A stretch of 10,065 nucleotides of DNA from Tieghemiomyces parasiticus. Taxonomy: Eukaryota > Kickxellomycota > Dimargaritomycetes > Dimargaritales > Dimargaritaceae. The notes beneath the pieces are model-generated. The model did no database searches. It was not told the DNA's origin and saw nothing but the letters and a program-made list of their open reading frames with translations. Location: contig JANBPT010001360.1 in the NCBI GenBank assembly GCA_027575765.1, positions 1-10,065 on the forward strand, given 5' to 3'. The position numbers and the translations under genes are program-made. This document shows, one piece after another, positions 8,759 through 10,065 of this stretch (position 1 is its first letter; each line of letters opens with the position of its first letter).

Positions 8759-9298
8759 TTATTTTTTTGTTAATATTATTGGTCCTATCATTGCTAATAA
8801 TAAACACATTATTGATAATAATGTTAATATAGCTTTATCACCATATAAATTATAACCTAATAATATAATTGGATTATCAAATATTATATTATCAAAATTT
8901 CCATAATATAATATTAATGATTTATTTCATATATTTAATTCATTATTTAATTGTATTATATTATCAAATATTATTCCTATATCATTTATATTTATTAATA
9001 TTCAAAATAATGGTGATATTGCTATTGAACCTATTCATAAATTTGGTGAAAAATCTACTATTTTATATATTTTTAATTCCAATACTCTAGTATTTATCAT
9101 CATTATTACAAATAAAAATAATATTGCTATTGCTCCTACATATATTATTAAATAACTTAATCCTATAAAATATAATGATAAATTTATTAAATATAATGCA
9201 CTACATCCGAATATACTTATTAATCCTATTATTGAATATACAGGATTTATTGCTGTTAATGTAAAAAATCCTATTAATATTATTATTATACTTAACAT
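8759..9298 (-). CDS. nad6: NADH dehydrogenase subunit 6
   Basis: Membrane subunit of complex I that takes part in proton translocation. The frame gives 179 residues and starts MLSIIIILIGFFTLTAINPV. The family core is clear: NPVYSIIGLISIFGCSALYL (about 18-37), then LSYLIIYVGAIAILFLFVIMM (about 47-67), the conserved helix with the GAIAILFLF signature. A polar loop rich in Asn, Asp and Ile follows, and a last helix ends AMIGPIILTKK before TAA. Three TGA Trp codons lie in the loop, so the standard code would cut the protein at residue 87. It is the first gene of the minus-strand block, with the nad1 ATG only 42 bases further on. The bases just before the ATG form a nearly pure A/G leader. The start was chosen by family alignment, since the frame stays open upstream. 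Confidence 0.93.
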
Positions 9299-9462
9299 TC
9301 TTTTTTTTTCTTTTGATATTTTTTTATATATTTTCTTTTTACCTTTATTTTGGTATTCCTACCATTACTCCTACTTCCTATCCATATTCTTCTATATTTT
9401 ATCCATAGAGATTTATTGCTGTTATATGTAAAGTAAATTCATTGTTACCTTTAAAACATCTA
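9299..9462 (-). other. presumed 5' leader of the nad6-cox2 transcript
   Basis: Between the candidate promoter and the nad6 ATG there is no gene. The minus strand is strongly purine-biased near the ATG (runs of A with scattered G at 9299-9312). It holds a G-rich patch at about 9345-9380 with a small GGTA/TACC inverted repeat. The plus strand stays open over part of this, but pyrimidine-rich sequence lacks stop codons by composition, so I do not call a gene. Confidence 0.35.
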
Positions 9463-9471
9463 TACTTATAT
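9463..9471 (-). promoter_or_regulatory. candidate mitochondrial nonanucleotide promoter for nad6-nad1-cox3-cox2
   Basis: The minus strand reads ATATAAGTA, an exact match to the nonanucleotide promoter known from budding-yeast mitochondria. It lies 165 bases upstream of the nad6 ATG and points into the gene block. In a sequence this rich in A and T, one or two chance matches are expected across the window, so position is the main support. It is also unproven that this organism uses a yeast-like promoter. Confidence 0.3.
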
Positions 9472-9544
9472 ATAATAATTCAACTATATACATTTTAATT
9501 TAATTTTTTTTATTTTTTATATTACATAATTTCAATAATATAAT

Positions 9545-9628
9545 GTAGCGTGTCACTTGTTAATTCTATGTAAGACACAGCACATAGAATATTATTATTT
9601 TTTATAAAGTAGCGTGTCACTTATTAAT
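9545..9628. repeat. 20-bp direct repeat flanking a strong hairpin
   Basis: GTAGCGTGTCACTTGTTAAT (9545-9564) recurs at 9609-9628 with one change (G to A). Between the copies, ATTCTATGT (9563-9571) and ACATAGAAT (9582-9590) form a perfect 9-bp stem around a 10-base loop. GTGTC in the repeat can alternatively pair with GACAC in the loop. It lies about 75 bases upstream of the candidate promoter on the minus strand. It may be a regulatory or replication element, or the footprint of a small hairpin element. It does not fold as a tRNA that I can recognise. Confidence 0.75.
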
Positions 9629-10065
9629 CATATACCTTAGGTAAACATAATTTTAGTTTGTAATAATATCATATATATAATTTTTATTACACTCAAATAA
9701 TACTTACATAATCTATTCATAAAAGTGTTTGTTTTTAATATCTAATTTTTTAATCAATTGTATTTTATATAATATATAACATAAATAGTATTTATTTCCT
9801 CTGCATTAATAAATATTTATGTTTTATACATATAATTCAATGTCTTCTTAAACATTTTTACACCTTACAGAGTTTGTCTATTATATTTATTCTCTCTTTT
9901 ATTCTACTTTTATATATAATACATACGTTTTTTCTTTTTTTTACGTATATATATATATATTATTTCAATGATATTTTTATTTCGGTATAGCTGAAAATAC
10001 TATTCCTATACCTACCATATATATTTATATAAGCCCCATACATCGCTTATATATATGATAACCAA
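9629..10065. other. non-coding region with TA run and one plus-strand open stretch
   Basis: No gene, tRNA or rRNA was recognised. A TA run covers 9946-9960. The plus strand is open for 78 codons from 9754 to a TAG at 9988, without an ATG at its head. Its product would be mostly Ile, Phe, Leu and Tyr with a few His, Cys and Gln. It might be a worn relic like those on the left, or simply an effect of pyrimidine-rich composition. I favour no gene. Confidence 0.4.
10026..10053. repeat. inverted repeat near window end
   Basis: TATATAAGC (10026-10034) and GCTTATATA (10045-10053) form a perfect 9-bp stem with a 10-base loop. It could be an RNA processing or replication hairpin. No neighbouring gene is visible to place it. 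Confidence 0.55.

Noticed and set aside
8869..9090. Plus-strand open frame of 73 codons
   Set aside because: It is antisense to nad6 and its texture is what the complement of nad6 would give; not a gene.
9754..9990. Plus-strand gene upstream of nad6
   Set aside because: No ATG at the head, and pyrimidine-rich sequence lacks stops by composition; no family recognised.

Overview
This is a very AT-rich mitochondrial window, most likely from a fungus. Four standard respiratory genes lie head to tail on the minus strand in the order nad6, nad1, cox3, cox2 (9298 down to 5630). Each reads through only if TGA is tryptophan (translation table 4). The protein sequences, including the cox3 ending in YWWGS and the NADH dehydrogenase subunit genes, fit a fungal mitochondrion. 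I cannot name the species.

Minus-strand gene block: nad6 (8759-9298), nad1 (7616-8716), cox3 (6765-7550) and cox2 (5630-6703) are separated by only 42, 65 and 61 bases. I see no tRNA between them, so they are probably one transcription unit. A match to the yeast-type mitochondrial nonanucleotide promoter sits about 165 bases upstream of nad6. nad6 and nad1 encode membrane subunits of complex I; cox3 and cox2 encode core subunits of complex IV. Two features stand out. nad1 is split by a 147-base insertion that can be folded into a complete but extremely small group I intron. cox2 begins with an in-frame extension of about 106 residues that carries eleven cysteines.

Left part (1-5629): no intact gene, tRNA or rRNA could be recognised. 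The plus strand holds many short protein-like stretches broken by stops and frameshifts, clearest between about 3180 and 5050. There, two diverged direct copies of one sequence (from about 3531 and about 4182) still share short peptide blocks. I read this as relics of one or more unidentified, duplicated membrane-protein reading frames. Between this graveyard and cox2 lie a small GC-rich island with a perfect palindrome (5286-5338) and a set of tandem repeats (5394-5569).

Right part (9299-10065): the presumed leader and promoter region of the minus-strand block. It contains a direct repeat flanking a strong hairpin (9545-9628), a TA run and a second hairpin near the window end. No gene was recognised there.
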